Positions 25,465-34,260 of a DNA stretch of 64,000 bases are shown here, piece by piece. Source of the DNA: an uncultured Pelagibacteraceae bacterium (GTDB lineage Bacteria > Pseudomonadota > Alphaproteobacteria > Pelagibacterales > Pelagibacteraceae). Made by a program: the position numbers and the translations under genes. Position 1 is the stretch's first letter; every line of letters starts with the position of its first letter. The DNA lies in assembly GCA_902519445.1 (NCBI GenBank), contig CABYJR010000001.1:1-64000 (forward strand), written 5' to 3'. The notes under the pieces are model-generated. The model searched no databases. It was not told where the DNA came from and was given only the letters and a program-made list of their open reading frames with translations.

Positions 25465-25958
25465 TAATAGATGCTACTTTTTGGGTAGCCGTATCCTTTT
25501 TCATTTTTATTGGTGGATTAGTTTACCTAAAAGTTCCACAAAAAATAAATAATTCACTCACAATTCAAATTAGTAAGATTAAAAAAGATATAGAAGAAGC
25601 AGAAAAACTTAAAGTTGAGGCAAAAAATCTATTAAGTGACTATGAAAATAAAATAGATAAATCAAAAAAAGAAGCGCGAGACATAATAAATATAGCTAAA
25701 AAAGATAGTGAAAAAAATATTCTAGATAAAACAAAAAAATTTCATGAATTGTTAGAAGAAAGAAAAAAAAATGCGGAACTTAAAATTATTCAAATGAAAG
25801 AAAATGCATTAAAAGATATAAAAAATATTTCAATAAAAATTAGTATAGAAACAGTCGAACGCTTAATCAAAAACTCTATTGACAAAAATAAAATTGAAAA
25901 AATTTATAGTGAAAGCTTAGACCAAGTTAAAGATTCTTTAAAACATACTAAGGTTTAG
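25461..25958 (+). CDS. atpF: F0F1 ATP synthase subunit b
   Basis: 165 residues: an N-terminal membrane helix (about 5-23, ATFWVAVSFFIFIGGLVYL), then a charged coiled coil that reaches up to F1, including INISIKISIETVERLIK-type C-terminal packing (about 120-140). It begins within the stop of b' and ends 11 bp inside the convergent CDGSH gene. F1 genes (delta, alpha, gamma, beta, epsilon) are not in the window. Confidence 0.93.
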   Translation: MIIDATFWVAVSFFIFIGGLVYLKVPQKINNSLTIQISKIKKDIEEAEKLKVEAKNLLSDYENKIDKSKKEARDIINIAKKDSEKNILDKTKKFHELLEERKKNAELKIIQMKENALKDIKNISIKISIETVERLIKNSIDKNKIEKIYSESLDQVKDSLKHTKV

Positions 25959-26187
25959 AATGAGATCCATCACAAAATGGTTGATGATTTGTTCGTTTAC
26001 ATCCACAAAACCAAACTTCTTTATTTGAATTTGCTAAATACTTAACTGACTTAAAAAGCCCTCCTTTATGAGAGCCATCACAAAAAGGCTGTTTTTGGGA
26101 TAAACCACACGAACACCAAGAATAGGTTTTATCTTTTTCAACTTTAACCTTGTAGGGAGCATTTTGAGATGAAGTTGGATTTGTCAT
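25948..26187 (-). CDS. tandem CDGSH iron-sulfur protein
   Basis: 79 residues with two CDGSH-type [2Fe-2S] sites: Cys-x-Cys in WCSCGLSQKQPFCDGSH and again in FCGCKRTNHQPFCDGSH. Each has the 3-Cys/1-His ligand set (C-x-C-x(8-9)-PFCDGSH). This is the bacterial double-domain form of the mitoNEET family, thought to act in redox or iron-sulfur handling in the cytoplasm; physiological role unknown. It converges on atpF with an 11-bp overlap. The divergent thrB is 50 bp away. Confidence 0.93.
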   Translation of the reverse strand: MTNPTSSQNAPYKVKVEKDKTYSWCSCGLSQKQPFCDGSHKGGLFKSVKYLANSNKEVWFCGCKRTNHQPFCDGSHSKP

Positions 26188-26237
26188 AAAGTAACAATAC
26201 TTTATATTAATAAAAAAAGATATAAATATTTAATAAA

Positions 26238-27206
26238 ATGGCTGTATATACAAAATTATCCGAATCTGACTTAAAAATTTTATTTTCAAAATATAATTTA
26301 GGAAAGCTGATTAATTTTAAAGAAATAAAAGAGGGTATTGAAAATACAAATTATTTTGTTGAGTTAGAAAAAGGCAAATTTATCCTTACTTTATACGAAA
26401 AAAGAGTTGAGGAAAAAGATTTACCTTTTTTTATTAGTTTGATGAAAAATCTTTTTGATAAAAAATTTCCTTCTCCTCAACCTATGATTAATAAAAATGG
26501 AAATTATATATCTGAAATTTTAAATAAAAAAGCTGCTGTTGTATCTTTTCTAGATGGAAAAGCTAAAAAGAATTTGCTGCCAGATGACTGCTATCAAGTT
26601 GGAATTTATACTGCCAAATTACACTTGATAACAAAAAATTTGACTGGGAAAAGAGAGAATAAACTTTCCGTAAAATCTTGGAGAGAAATATATAACAAAG
26701 TTAAAATTGACTGTTCAAAAATCCACCCTAACTTATCAAAAATAATTGAAAGTAATTTGGATAAAATTGAAAAAAACTGGCCTAAAAATATTCCTGCTGG
26801 GGTTATTCATGCTGATTTATTTCCTGATAACATTTTTTTTAATAAAAAAAGTTTATCTGGAATTATTGATTTTTATTTTTCTTGCTACGATTTTTATGCT
26901 TTCGAAATAGCTATATGCCTAAATGCTTTATGTTTTGAAGGAAAAAATGAAAATTTAAGCTTTAATGTGACTAAAGCGAAAAGATTTATTGATGGATATT
27001 CAAGTTTAAGAAAATTAAATGAAGATGAAAAAAAATCCTTAAAAATATTATGTCAGGGAGCAGCTATAAGATTTTTGTTAACAAGAGTTTTTGATTACTT
27101 AAATTTAACAGAAGGCGCAATAGTAAAAATTAAAGATCCAGTTGAATATTTAAAGAGGTTAGAATTTCATGATAGCGTTAATAGTTATGAAGATTATTTT
27201 TTTTAA
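26238..27206 (+). CDS. thrB: homoserine kinase, ThrB2 (APH-like) type
   Basis: Phosphorylates homoserine for threonine synthesis. 322 residues of the aminoglycoside-phosphotransferase fold rather than the GHMP form: EGIENTNYFVELEKGKFILTLYE near 34-56, the catalytic loop VIHADLFPDNIFF (about 191-203) and the metal-binding IIDFYFSCYDFYAFEIAICLNA (about 209-230). This type is standard in alphaproteobacteria, where thrB and rnhA are neighbours, as here (2-bp gap). thrC lies convergent just beyond rnhA, giving the last two steps of threonine synthesis together. Confidence 0.93.
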   Translation: MAVYTKLSESDLKILFSKYNLGKLINFKEIKEGIENTNYFVELEKGKFILTLYEKRVEEKDLPFFISLMKNLFDKKFPSPQPMINKNGNYISEILNKKAAVVSFLDGKAKKNLLPDDCYQVGIYTAKLHLITKNLTGKRENKLSVKSWREIYNKVKIDCSKIHPNLSKIIESNLDKIEKNWPKNIPAGVIHADLFPDNIFFNKKSLSGIIDFYFSCYDFYAFEIAICLNALCFEGKNENLSFNVTKAKRFIDGYSSLRKLNEDEKKSLKILCQGAAIRFLLTRVFDYLNLTEGAIVKIKDPVEYLKRLEFHDSVNSYEDYFF

Positions 27207-27208
27207 TT

Positions 27209-27655
27209 ATGGAAATTAAAATCTATACCGACGGAGCTTGTGTAGGTAATCCTGGACCGGGAGGATGGGCAGCCATTATTCTTCTTGAAAATGAAAAAAG
27301 AGAATTGTTTGGTGGGGAAAAACTTACTACTAACAACAGAATGGAACTAACAGCAGCAATTAAAGGATTAGAATATTGCGATTCAAAAGAAGGAAAGCAG
27401 CTTTCTTTAAAAGAAATTAAAATTTATACTGATTCTCTTTATTTAAAAGATGGAATTACAAGTTGGATAAGCAATTGGGAAAAAAATAATTGGAAAACTT
27501 CTGATAAGAAAAATGTAAAAAATGTTGATCTTTGGAAAAAATTAAAAGAACTTGTAAAATTTAAACAAATCGAATGGTGTTGGGTAAAAGGTCATTCAAA
27601 TGATCCCATGAACGATTTGGCTGACAAATTAGCAAAAGAAGCAACTCCAATATAA
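27209..27655 (+). CDS. rnhA: ribonuclease HI
   Basis: Degrades the RNA of RNA/DNA hybrids. 148 residues. The carboxylate tetrad is visible: Asp in YTDGACVGNPGPGGWAA (7-23), Glu in NRMELTAAIKGLE (about 46-58), Asp in IYTDSLYLKDGI (about 72-83) and the Asp in WVKGHSNDPMNDLADKLA (about 125-142), with the His of KGH. It starts 2 bp after thrB. Confidence 0.97.
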   Translation: MEIKIYTDGACVGNPGPGGWAAIILLENEKRELFGGEKLTTNNRMELTAAIKGLEYCDSKEGKQLSLKEIKIYTDSLYLKDGITSWISNWEKNNWKTSDKKNVKNVDLWKKLKELVKFKQIEWCWVKGHSNDPMNDLADKLAKEATPI

Positions 27656-27663
27656 TTTATTAC

Positions 27664-29040
27664 TTACACTCTTTCCAAAATATAATTTTTAACTTTGCTT
27701 AAATCTTTTGGAAGGGTTTCTATTCTTTCTTTTTGATTTAATATTTTTCTAAGATATTCAGGTAAATCTGGCTTTATATTTGTTTCATTCATAACCACTT
27801 CAGAAAATTTTGCTGGATGGGCTGTAGCCAAAACTACTGTATTATCTTCTAAAGAAATTTTATTTGCCACTCCTATTCCAACTGCCGTATGAGGATCTAT
27901 TAAAATCCCTTCTTTCTTATATACATCATTTATTACAAACTTAGTTTCTTCTTCGGATAAACTTTCAGCAAAAAAATTTGCTCTGATCTTATCTAAATGT
28001 TCCTTTTTAAGAGTAAACTCTCCTTTTTCATTAAGATCATTCATCAATCTTAATATTTCATTTGAGTTAGAAGAACATACATCAAAAATAAGTCTCTCAA
28101 AATTACTTGCAACTTGAATATCCATACTTGGAGAAATTGTATGTTTAACTTTTAAAGGCTTATATGCTCCAGTGTTAAATACTCTTTTCAAAATATCGTT
28201 ATTATTAGTTGCTATAATTAATTTACTAATTGGAAGACCCATTTTCTTTGCTACATAACCCGCGTAAATATCCCCAAAATTACCTGTCGGCACAACAAAG
28301 TTTATTTTTTTTTCCTTTGCTAGCTTAAAATAAGAAAAAAAATAATAAACAACCTGGATTGCAATTCTTGACCAATTTATTGAATTCACTCCTGACATTT
28401 TTATGGAGCTACTAAAATTTTTATCACCAAACATCGATTTTACAAACTTTTGACATTCATCAAAATTTCCCTCAAGAGCTATGTTAAATACATTTTTTGA
28501 ATCAACTGTTGTCATAAATTTTCTTTGAACTTCAGATATTTTATCTTTTGGGTGTAGAACAAAAATTTTCATATTGTTTCTGTCTTTTATTGCACTAATT
28601 GCTGCCGCACCAGTATCACCTGAAGTTGCAACAACAATATTAATTTTTAGATTATTTTTTTTCAGTATTTTTTCATACATGTTTCCAATTACTTGCATGG
28701 CTATGTCTTTAAAAGCTAAAGTAGGACCATGAAAAAGTTCTAATAAATTTAATTTTCCAATTTTTTTTATTATTACTACATTTTTTGTACGAAAACTTTT
28801 ATAGGAACTTTCTATTATTTCTTTAATTTCTTTTTGATTAAATTCATTTCCACTAAATTTTAAAATTATTTTTGCTGCCAATTCATTGTAGGATAAATTT
28901 TTTAACTCTTTTAACTCTTCTTCAGAAAATATTGGAATTTCTTTTGGAACAAAAAGGCCACCATCAGGAGCTAGGCCTTTTAAAAAAACATCTTTAAAAG
29001 AAAAAGTATTTTTTGTATTTCTTGTACTTATATATTCCAT
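27664..29040 (-). CDS. thrC: threonine synthase
   Basis: A PLP enzyme converting O-phosphohomoserine to threonine. 458 residues, the long class. Seen: an N-terminal YISTRN, the PLP lysine in ELFHGPTLAFKDIAMQ (about 101-116), the phosphate-binding VATSGDTGAAAISAI (about 137-151) and NFGDIYAGYVAKKMG (about 253-267). It converges on rnhA with an 8-bp gap and lies downstream of the cytochrome oxidase operon, a neighbourhood shared by many alphaproteobacteria. Confidence 0.97.
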   Translation of the reverse strand: MEYISTRNTKNTFSFKDVFLKGLAPDGGLFVPKEIPIFSEEELKELKNLSYNELAAKIILKFSGNEFNQKEIKEIIESSYKSFRTKNVVIIKKIGKLNLLELFHGPTLAFKDIAMQVIGNMYEKILKKNNLKINIVVATSGDTGAAAISAIKDRNNMKIFVLHPKDKISEVQRKFMTTVDSKNVFNIALEGNFDECQKFVKSMFGDKNFSSSIKMSGVNSINWSRIAIQVVYYFFSYFKLAKEKKINFVVPTGNFGDIYAGYVAKKMGLPISKLIIATNNNDILKRVFNTGAYKPLKVKHTISPSMDIQVASNFERLIFDVCSSNSNEILRLMNDLNEKGEFTLKKEHLDKIRANFFAESLSEEETKFVINDVYKKEGILIDPHTAVGIGVANKISLEDNTVVLATAHPAKFSEVVMNETNIKPDLPEYLRKILNQKERIETLPKDLSKVKNYILERV

Positions 29041-29104
29041 ACTCTCTATTAGTACAGATTTTTGGTATTATCTAGGCAAAACCAAATGTTAATAAATATT
29101 TGAA

Positions 29105-29293
29105 TTATTTTTGTTGAGAACGTTGATTTTTATTTGAAAAATATTTTTTCCAAGCCCAATTTCCAGCGGCCAAAACAATTAAAGAAGAAATGATAATAAG
29201 CAAGGCTATTTGCCCTCCATTTCTATCAGAAACACAAACTGCACATAAACTAATTAGTTTTTCTGGTTGAATTATTAAAGTCTGAGGTATCAT
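29105..29293 (-). CDS. small CxxC membrane protein at the end of the cox operon
   Basis: 62 residues, not a recognised family. It has a polar N terminus with Cys17-Ala-Val-Cys20, one transmembrane helix (about 30-47, LLIIISSLIVLAAGNW) and a basic tail. It starts 2 bp after ctaG, so it is translated with the oxidase genes, and takes the place where SURF1 often sits in alphaproteobacterial cox operons. The CxxC before a membrane helix would suit copper or haem handling, but this is inference from position and motif only. Confidence 0.6.
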   Translation of the reverse strand: MIPQTLIIQPEKLISLCAVCVSDRNGGQIALLIIISSLIVLAAGNWAWKKYFSNKNQRSQQK

Positions 29294-29295
29294 TT

Positions 29296-29793
29296 TTAGC
29301 TTTCGTTTTTTTTATATTCTGTATAATCAAAAAAAGTAAACTGGATAGTAATCTCTTTAACGTTTTTTGTCTTGCTATCTTTTGTCACCTCTGGATCTAT
29401 AAACATAACAACAATGTATTTATCGCTTTCTTTAGCTTTTAAAGTTTTGGCATCATAGCAAAAGCAATTGATCTTACTTATATAATTTCCATAATTTCTA
29501 GGAAAATATTGAAATGTGGCAATGCCAGTGCTTGCTCTATTAGCTAAATTTTTAACTTCATATTCAATAGTGGTCACTTCACCCGGTTTGATAAGTAATT
29601 TTTTTTTTAAAGGTTTAAAGGACCAAGATAGATCTGGATGAACGCTTGTAAGTAAATTTACACTTACAGATTTTAAAGAAGTTTCATTATTTTTTTCGTA
29701 TAGATTTTTAAAATACAAAAATAATAAAACAAAAAATAAAAAAAAAAATATAATTAAATAAATTTTGTTTATTTTTGTTTTATTAAAATTCAT
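29296..29793 (-). CDS. ctaG: cytochrome c oxidase copper chaperone CtaG/Cox11
   Basis: Delivers copper to the CuB site of subunit I. 165 residues, short for the family (about 180-200) mainly in the soluble domain ends. One N-terminal anchor helix (about 10-28), then the Cox11 domain with KPGEVTTIEYEVKNLANR (about 69-86), FQYFPRNYGNYISKINCFCY (about 94-113) with the copper-binding Cys-x-Cys, and FIDPEV. Located between ctaB (12 bp) and the small CxxC protein (2 bp). Confidence 0.92.
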   Translation of the reverse strand: MNFNKTKINKIYLIIFFFLFFVLLFLYFKNLYEKNNETSLKSVSVNLLTSVHPDLSWSFKPLKKKLLIKPGEVTTIEYEVKNLANRASTGIATFQYFPRNYGNYISKINCFCYDAKTLKAKESDKYIVVMFIDPEVTKDSKTKNVKEITIQFTFFDYTEYKKNES

Positions 29794-29805
29794 TTTAAAA
29801 TATTT

Positions 29806-30711
29806 TTATATAACGTTATCTATTAAAATAGAAGTAAAAATCATGAAAAGATATATTATTGAATACCCAAATAATTTAGCTGCCAACTTTTTTTCTACTG
29901 CTGAATTTTTTTCTTTTAACAATTTATAAGAAATAAAAATATAATATATGCTTAAAATTGAAGACAATAAAAAATAGGTTAATCCTGAAAAATTAAAAAA
30001 GTATGGAGCTATAGCAACTGGAAATAAAATTAGAGAATATATAAATATGTTAAGTTTTGTCGCTTTAACTCCTGAAATAATTGGGAGCATCGGAATTTTT
30101 GCTTTTTTATAATCATCAGTTTTATATAAACTCAATGCCCAAAAGTGAGAAGGTGTCCAAATAAATATAATTAAAAATAAAATAATAGGTTCAAGTGATA
30201 TTGTGTTTGTGGCAATTGCCCATCCTATAACGGGAGGCAACGCTCCTGAGGCTCCGCCTATAACGATATTTTGAGGAGTTTTTCTCTTAAGCCAAACTGT
30301 ATAAATAAATACATAAAATAGTATTGTAATAGCTAAAGTTGTAGCTGCAATTAAATTTGAAAAAAAATAAAGCCCTACTACAGAAATTAATGAAGAAAAA
30401 ATTCCAAACGTTAAGGCTTGGTTTCTTGTTAACTTACCAGTTGGAATAGGACGCAGACAAGTTCTGGTCATCAATGAATCTAAATCAGATTCATACCACA
30501 TATTTAACGCACCAGCCGCCCCTGAACCTAAGGCAACAGCCATTAAAGAACAAATAGCATCTATGAAATTAATTTTTACAGGAGCAATCAATAAACCTAC
30601 CGCACAAGTAAAAATCACAAGGGACATTACTCTAGGTTTCATTAAATTAAAAAAAGCTTTTATATTACTAAAGTAATCTAACTTTAGTGTTTTTGATTTA
30701 ATGTTAGTCAT
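29806..30711 (-). CDS. ctaB: protohaem IX farnesyltransferase (haem O synthase)
   Basis: Adds the farnesyl tail to haem b to make haem O, precursor of haem a for the oxidase encoded upstream. 301 residues with about nine membrane helices. Both prenyltransferase aspartate motifs are recognisable: NMWYESDLDSLMTRT (about 70-84) and the second near YKTDDYKKAKIPMLP (about 196-210). It belongs to the cox operon, between subunit IV and ctaG. Confidence 0.96.
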   Translation of the reverse strand: MTNIKSKTLKLDYFSNIKAFFNLMKPRVMSLVIFTCAVGLLIAPVKINFIDAICSLMAVALGSGAAGALNMWYESDLDSLMTRTCLRPIPTGKLTRNQALTFGIFSSLISVVGLYFFSNLIAATTLAITILFYVFIYTVWLKRKTPQNIVIGGASGALPPVIGWAIATNTISLEPIILFLIIFIWTPSHFWALSLYKTDDYKKAKIPMLPIISGVKATKLNIFIYSLILFPVAIAPYFFNFSGLTYFLLSSILSIYYIFISYKLLKEKNSAVEKKLAAKLFGYSIIYLFMIFTSILIDNVI

Positions 30712-30729
30712 TATTTAAAAGATTGTAGT

Positions 30730-31062
30730 TTAGCTCCCTACTACAAAATAAAACATTCTTGTGAAAAATGTATAATAAGATTCAGCTACCATTATAGCTA
30801 TGAACACTCCTATTGCTGTCATCGGCCAGAGAAGAACATTAACTATTGCCCAACGTTCCCAGTAAAGGTGCATAAATATTGCCATTATAAATCCTGCCTT
30901 AGCTAACATAAAAAATATAATCAAAGACCATCTTAATAGTCCCTGATAATTCATGTAGTCCACCATGTATGAAAAAAAGCTGAATACAAACAGCAATCCC
31001 CAGATCCACAAGTAGATCCCTATTTTATGTGTATGTACTTCTTGTTTTTTATCAATTCCCAT
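30730..31062 (-). CDS. cytochrome c oxidase subunit IV-like protein
   Basis: 110 residues with three transmembrane helices and a polar N terminus (MGIDKKQEVHTHKIGIYLW). The region FIMAIFMHLYWERWAIVNVLLWP (about 58-80) is the prokaryotic subunit IV (COX4_pro) pattern. Such subunits stabilise the complex. It follows subunit III by 8 bp. Confidence 0.85.
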   Translation of the reverse strand: MGIDKKQEVHTHKIGIYLWIWGLLFVFSFFSYMVDYMNYQGLLRWSLIIFFMLAKAGFIMAIFMHLYWERWAIVNVLLWPMTAIGVFIAIMVAESYYTFFTRMFYFVVGS

Positions 31063-31070
31063 TGTTTACC

Positions 31071-31778
31071 TTACCAGAGATAGAAAAATGCAAAAATAAA
31101 AACCCAGACTAAATCAACAAAGTGCCAATACAATCCTAAAATTTCTATAGCTTCATAATCGGATTTCATAGAAGTAAAATATCCTCTTCTGCCTGTTTCA
31201 AAATCTCCTCTAAAAACTTTTCTTGAAAAAATAAATAGAAAAATTACCCCGATAGAAACATGTGTGCCGTGGAATCCCGTAATCATAAAAAAGAAAGCTC
31301 CGAATTGTTCTGCGCCAAATGGATTGCCCCACGGTCGAACCCCATCATGAAAAATTAATTTTGACCATTCAAATGCTTGCATTCCAACAAAAGTTAAACC
31401 ACCTATTGCAGTAGCTAGTAAAAACCAGCCACATAATTTTCTATTTTTCTCATAACCATACTTAACTGCAATAGCCATTGTTCCACTGCTCGTAATCAGT
31501 ACAAACGTCATAATTGCTATTAGCAATAAAGGAACACTTGTACCAAAAACTGTTAATCCAAAAACTTCACTAGCATATGGCCACGGAACTACTGTTGACG
31601 CACGAGCTGTCATCAATGAAATTAAAAAACAGCTAAAAATAAATGTATCGCTTAAAAGAAAAATCCACATCATAGCTTTGCCCCAGGGTACTCCTTTAAA
31701 TGCTCTTTGGTCTGAGCCCCAGTCATACATGAAGCCTTTTGGGCCTTTTGGAAGTTTTTCTATATCGAATTGACTCAT
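31071..31778 (-). CDS. ctaE: cytochrome c oxidase subunit III
   Basis: 235 residues with six to seven membrane helices. Seen: WIFLLSDTFIFSCFL near 38-52 (the conserved membrane Glu region is replaced by Asp/Ser types), FFMITGFHGTHVSIGVIFLF (about 153-172) and the C-terminal EILGLYWHFVDLVWVFIFAFFYL, the signature subunit III ending. It is the second of two subunit-III-like proteins in the operon and the better match to the classical protein. Gene order is II, I, III-like, III, IV. Confidence 0.93.
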   Translation of the reverse strand: MSQFDIEKLPKGPKGFMYDWGSDQRAFKGVPWGKAMMWIFLLSDTFIFSCFLISLMTARASTVVPWPYASEVFGLTVFGTSVPLLLIAIMTFVLITSSGTMAIAVKYGYEKNRKLCGWFLLATAIGGLTFVGMQAFEWSKLIFHDGVRPWGNPFGAEQFGAFFFMITGFHGTHVSIGVIFLFIFSRKVFRGDFETGRRGYFTSMKSDYEAIEILGLYWHFVDLVWVFIFAFFYLW

Positions 31779-31792
31779 TAATTATTTCCTTT

Positions 31793-32428
31793 TTATGTCA
31801 CTATCATTAAACCAAACAAAATAAACCAAACTACAAGCAAAAAGTGCCAGTAAATAGCACATAGTTCTATTGCTTGCTTAATTTTTAAAATGTTAAAATT
31901 TTTTGTAAATAATTTTGTTGTTGCTCTTCCCCAAAAAAATAAACCTCCTAACACATGTGCACCGTGCAAGGCTGTAAATAAGTAAAAGAAAGCATTAGCT
32001 GGATTTGTTGAGGCATACTGTCCAAGATTTACATAATGCTGCCAAACTAATAACTGTCCAGTAATAAAAGCAAAAGTTAAAAAACCAACTAAAAGTAAAT
32101 AATTTTTAGCTTTTTCTAATTCTGCCTTATCAGATAGAATTTTTGCTTTATGAAATACAAAACTAGTAAAAATCAAAATTATAGTATTAATCCAGAGTAA
32201 CCATGGTTCGGACAAGCTTCTCCAATCATGAACCAACATTCTATCAGAATAAGAAACGATAAATAAAGAAAAAATAACTGTGCTAACTACCATAATAGTT
32301 CTAACGCCTAGCTTTTCTCTGCTTAAAGTTAATGTCTTGCCATCATGTTTATCATCGATTGCTTTTTGAGATTCCTCCCAAGGTTTTTCCGATAATAATT
32401 TAAAAATATTTAGTTCTTTTTTACTCAC
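31793..32428 (-). CDS. second haem-copper oxidase subunit III-like protein
   Basis: 211 residues, five to six helices after a soluble N terminus of about 40 residues (KPWEESQKAIDDKHDG). It shares the subunit III signatures FFYLFTALHGAHVLGGLFFW (about 143-162) and ELCAIYWHFLLVVWFILFG (about 187-205), but is clearly diverged from the neighbouring subunit III. It starts within the stop region of subunit I (4-bp overlap). Likely a second III-type subunit of the same oxidase, as in some alphaproteobacterial and acidobacterial A-type oxidases. Confidence 0.82.
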   Translation of the reverse strand: MSKKELNIFKLLSEKPWEESQKAIDDKHDGKTLTLSREKLGVRTIMVVSTVIFSLFIVSYSDRMLVHDWRSLSEPWLLWINTIILIFTSFVFHKAKILSDKAELEKAKNYLLLVGFLTFAFITGQLLVWQHYVNLGQYASTNPANAFFYLFTALHGAHVLGGLFFWGRATTKLFTKNFNILKIKQAIELCAIYWHFLLVVWFILFGLMIVT

Positions 32429-34251
32429 GTTTGCTCTACCTTTGCTGTTGGAACTTCGCTAGGTGCTACATGCTGCGGAATAAATTCTTTGTCAGATCCA
32501 GGAACACTAAAATCATAAGGCCAACGATAAACGACTGGCAGTTCCTTGCCAAAATTTCCATGAGTTGGCGGATAGTCAGGCGTATGCCATTCTAAAGAGT
32601 TTGCTTTCCATGGATTTCTCTCTGATTTCTCGCCCTTGTACCAACTTGTAAAAATATTATATAAAAATAAAAATTGAGTAAAGCCGACAATTAACGCTGC
32701 CACTGTAATAAATTGATTTAAACCTACACCAGATGTCATATATGGGCTGTCATACATTTCATAATATCTTCGCGGCACACCTATAAAACCTAAATAATGC
32801 ATTGGAAAATATATTGCGTACGCACCAACAAAAGTTATCCAAAAATGAATTTTTCCCAAAGTTTGATTTAAATGTCGCCCAGTAATCAGAGGATACCAGT
32901 GATAAATTGCTGCAAATACCACCATTAAAGGAGCTATTCCCATAACCATATGAAAATGCGCAACTACAAAATAAGTATCAGAAAGTGGAACATCGATAAT
33001 TACATTGCCTAAAAATAATCCTGTAATACCACCATTAACAAAAGTTACAATAAATCCTAAAGAAAATAACATCGGAATAGTTAAGTGAATATTTCCTCTC
33101 CATAAAGTTAAAACCCAGTTATAAACTTTTATGGCTGTAGGTACTGCAATAATTAAAGTTGTTGTGGCAAAGAAAAAACCAAACCAAGGATTCATCCCGC
33201 TAACATACATATGGTGAGCCCAAACAATAAAACTTAAAGCTCCTATAATTACTATAGCCCAAACCATCATTCTGTATCCAAAAATATTTTTTCTAGCATG
33301 TACAGAAATTACATCAGATACAATTCCAAAAGCTGGAAGCGCTACAATATAAACTTCTGGATGTCCAAAAAACCAAAATAGATGTTGAAATAAAATTGGA
33401 CTTCCTCCACCTGTTTCTAATTTTTCACCCATAGTAAATATTTCGGGCATAAAGAAACTCGTCCCTATTAAATTATCAAGCGTCATCATTATACAAGCAA
33501 CAAAAAGAGCTGGAAAAGCTAAAAGTGCAAGAACCGTAGCAGTAAATATACCCCAAATAGTTAAAGGCATACGCATTAAAGTCATTCCTCTAGTTCTAGC
33601 TTGAAGAACAGTGATTACGTAATTTAAACCGCCCATTGTAAAGCCGATAACAAACAATGATAAAGAAATTAACATCAGAACAATTCCCATTCCTGATCCA
33701 GGTGTTCCAGGTAATATTGCTTGAGGAGGATATAAAGTCCAACCTGCTCCAGTCGGCCCTCCGGGAACAAAAAAGCTCGCTATTAAAACTAAAACAGCAA
33801 CTAAGAACATCCAATAACTAACCATATTTACATATGGAAAAACCATGTCTCTTGCTCCAACCATTAAAGGAATAAGATAATTACCAAACCCTCCAAGAAA
33901 TAATGCTGTAAGAAGATAAATCACCATTATCATTCCGTGCATTGTTACTGATTGATAATAAGTTGCTGGACCTAAAAATGAAAAAGTTTCTGGGAAACCT
34001 AGTTGCAACCTCATACCCCAAGACAATATTAATCCAATCATTCCAATTGCTGTTGCTGTTAAAGCATATTGTACACCAATAACTTTAGCATCCTGACAAA
34101 ATACCCATTTTGTCCAAAAACTTTTTGCATGGTATAATTCTTGATCAGGCGATTCCTTAGCTGGAATATGATCTGCCGGTGGCGCATAACCACCAGAAGA
34201 CGAATCTGCTGATTTTGCTTCTATCTTATTTTCTGTGTATTCATCGCTCAT
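32425..34251 (-). CDS. ctaD: cytochrome c oxidase subunit I
   Basis: The catalytic subunit with haem a and the haem a3-CuB site, pumping protons. 608 residues with a soluble N-terminal extension (about 1-50) and 12 or more helices. Seen: the haem a ligand region YYQSVTMHGMIMVIY (about 98-112), GHPEVYIVALPAFG (about 293-306, His-Tyr crosslink and CuB ligand), WAHHMYVSGM (about 343-352, CuB histidines) and TYFVVAHFHMVMG (about 426-438, haem ligands). It starts 9 bp after subunit II with a GGAG ribosome-binding site. Confidence 0.98.
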   Translation of the reverse strand: MSDEYTENKIEAKSADSSSGGYAPPADHIPAKESPDQELYHAKSFWTKWVFCQDAKVIGVQYALTATAIGMIGLILSWGMRLQLGFPETFSFLGPATYYQSVTMHGMIMVIYLLTALFLGGFGNYLIPLMVGARDMVFPYVNMVSYWMFLVAVLVLIASFFVPGGPTGAGWTLYPPQAILPGTPGSGMGIVLMLISLSLFVIGFTMGGLNYVITVLQARTRGMTLMRMPLTIWGIFTATVLALLAFPALFVACIMMTLDNLIGTSFFMPEIFTMGEKLETGGGSPILFQHLFWFFGHPEVYIVALPAFGIVSDVISVHARKNIFGYRMMVWAIVIIGALSFIVWAHHMYVSGMNPWFGFFFATTTLIIAVPTAIKVYNWVLTLWRGNIHLTIPMLFSLGFIVTFVNGGITGLFLGNVIIDVPLSDTYFVVAHFHMVMGIAPLMVVFAAIYHWYPLITGRHLNQTLGKIHFWITFVGAYAIYFPMHYLGFIGVPRRYYEMYDSPYMTSGVGLNQFITVAALIVGFTQFLFLYNIFTSWYKGEKSERNPWKANSLEWHTPDYPPTHGNFGKELPVVYRWPYDFSVPGSDKEFIPQHVAPSEVPTAKVEQT

Positions 34252-34260
34252 TTTTCTCTC

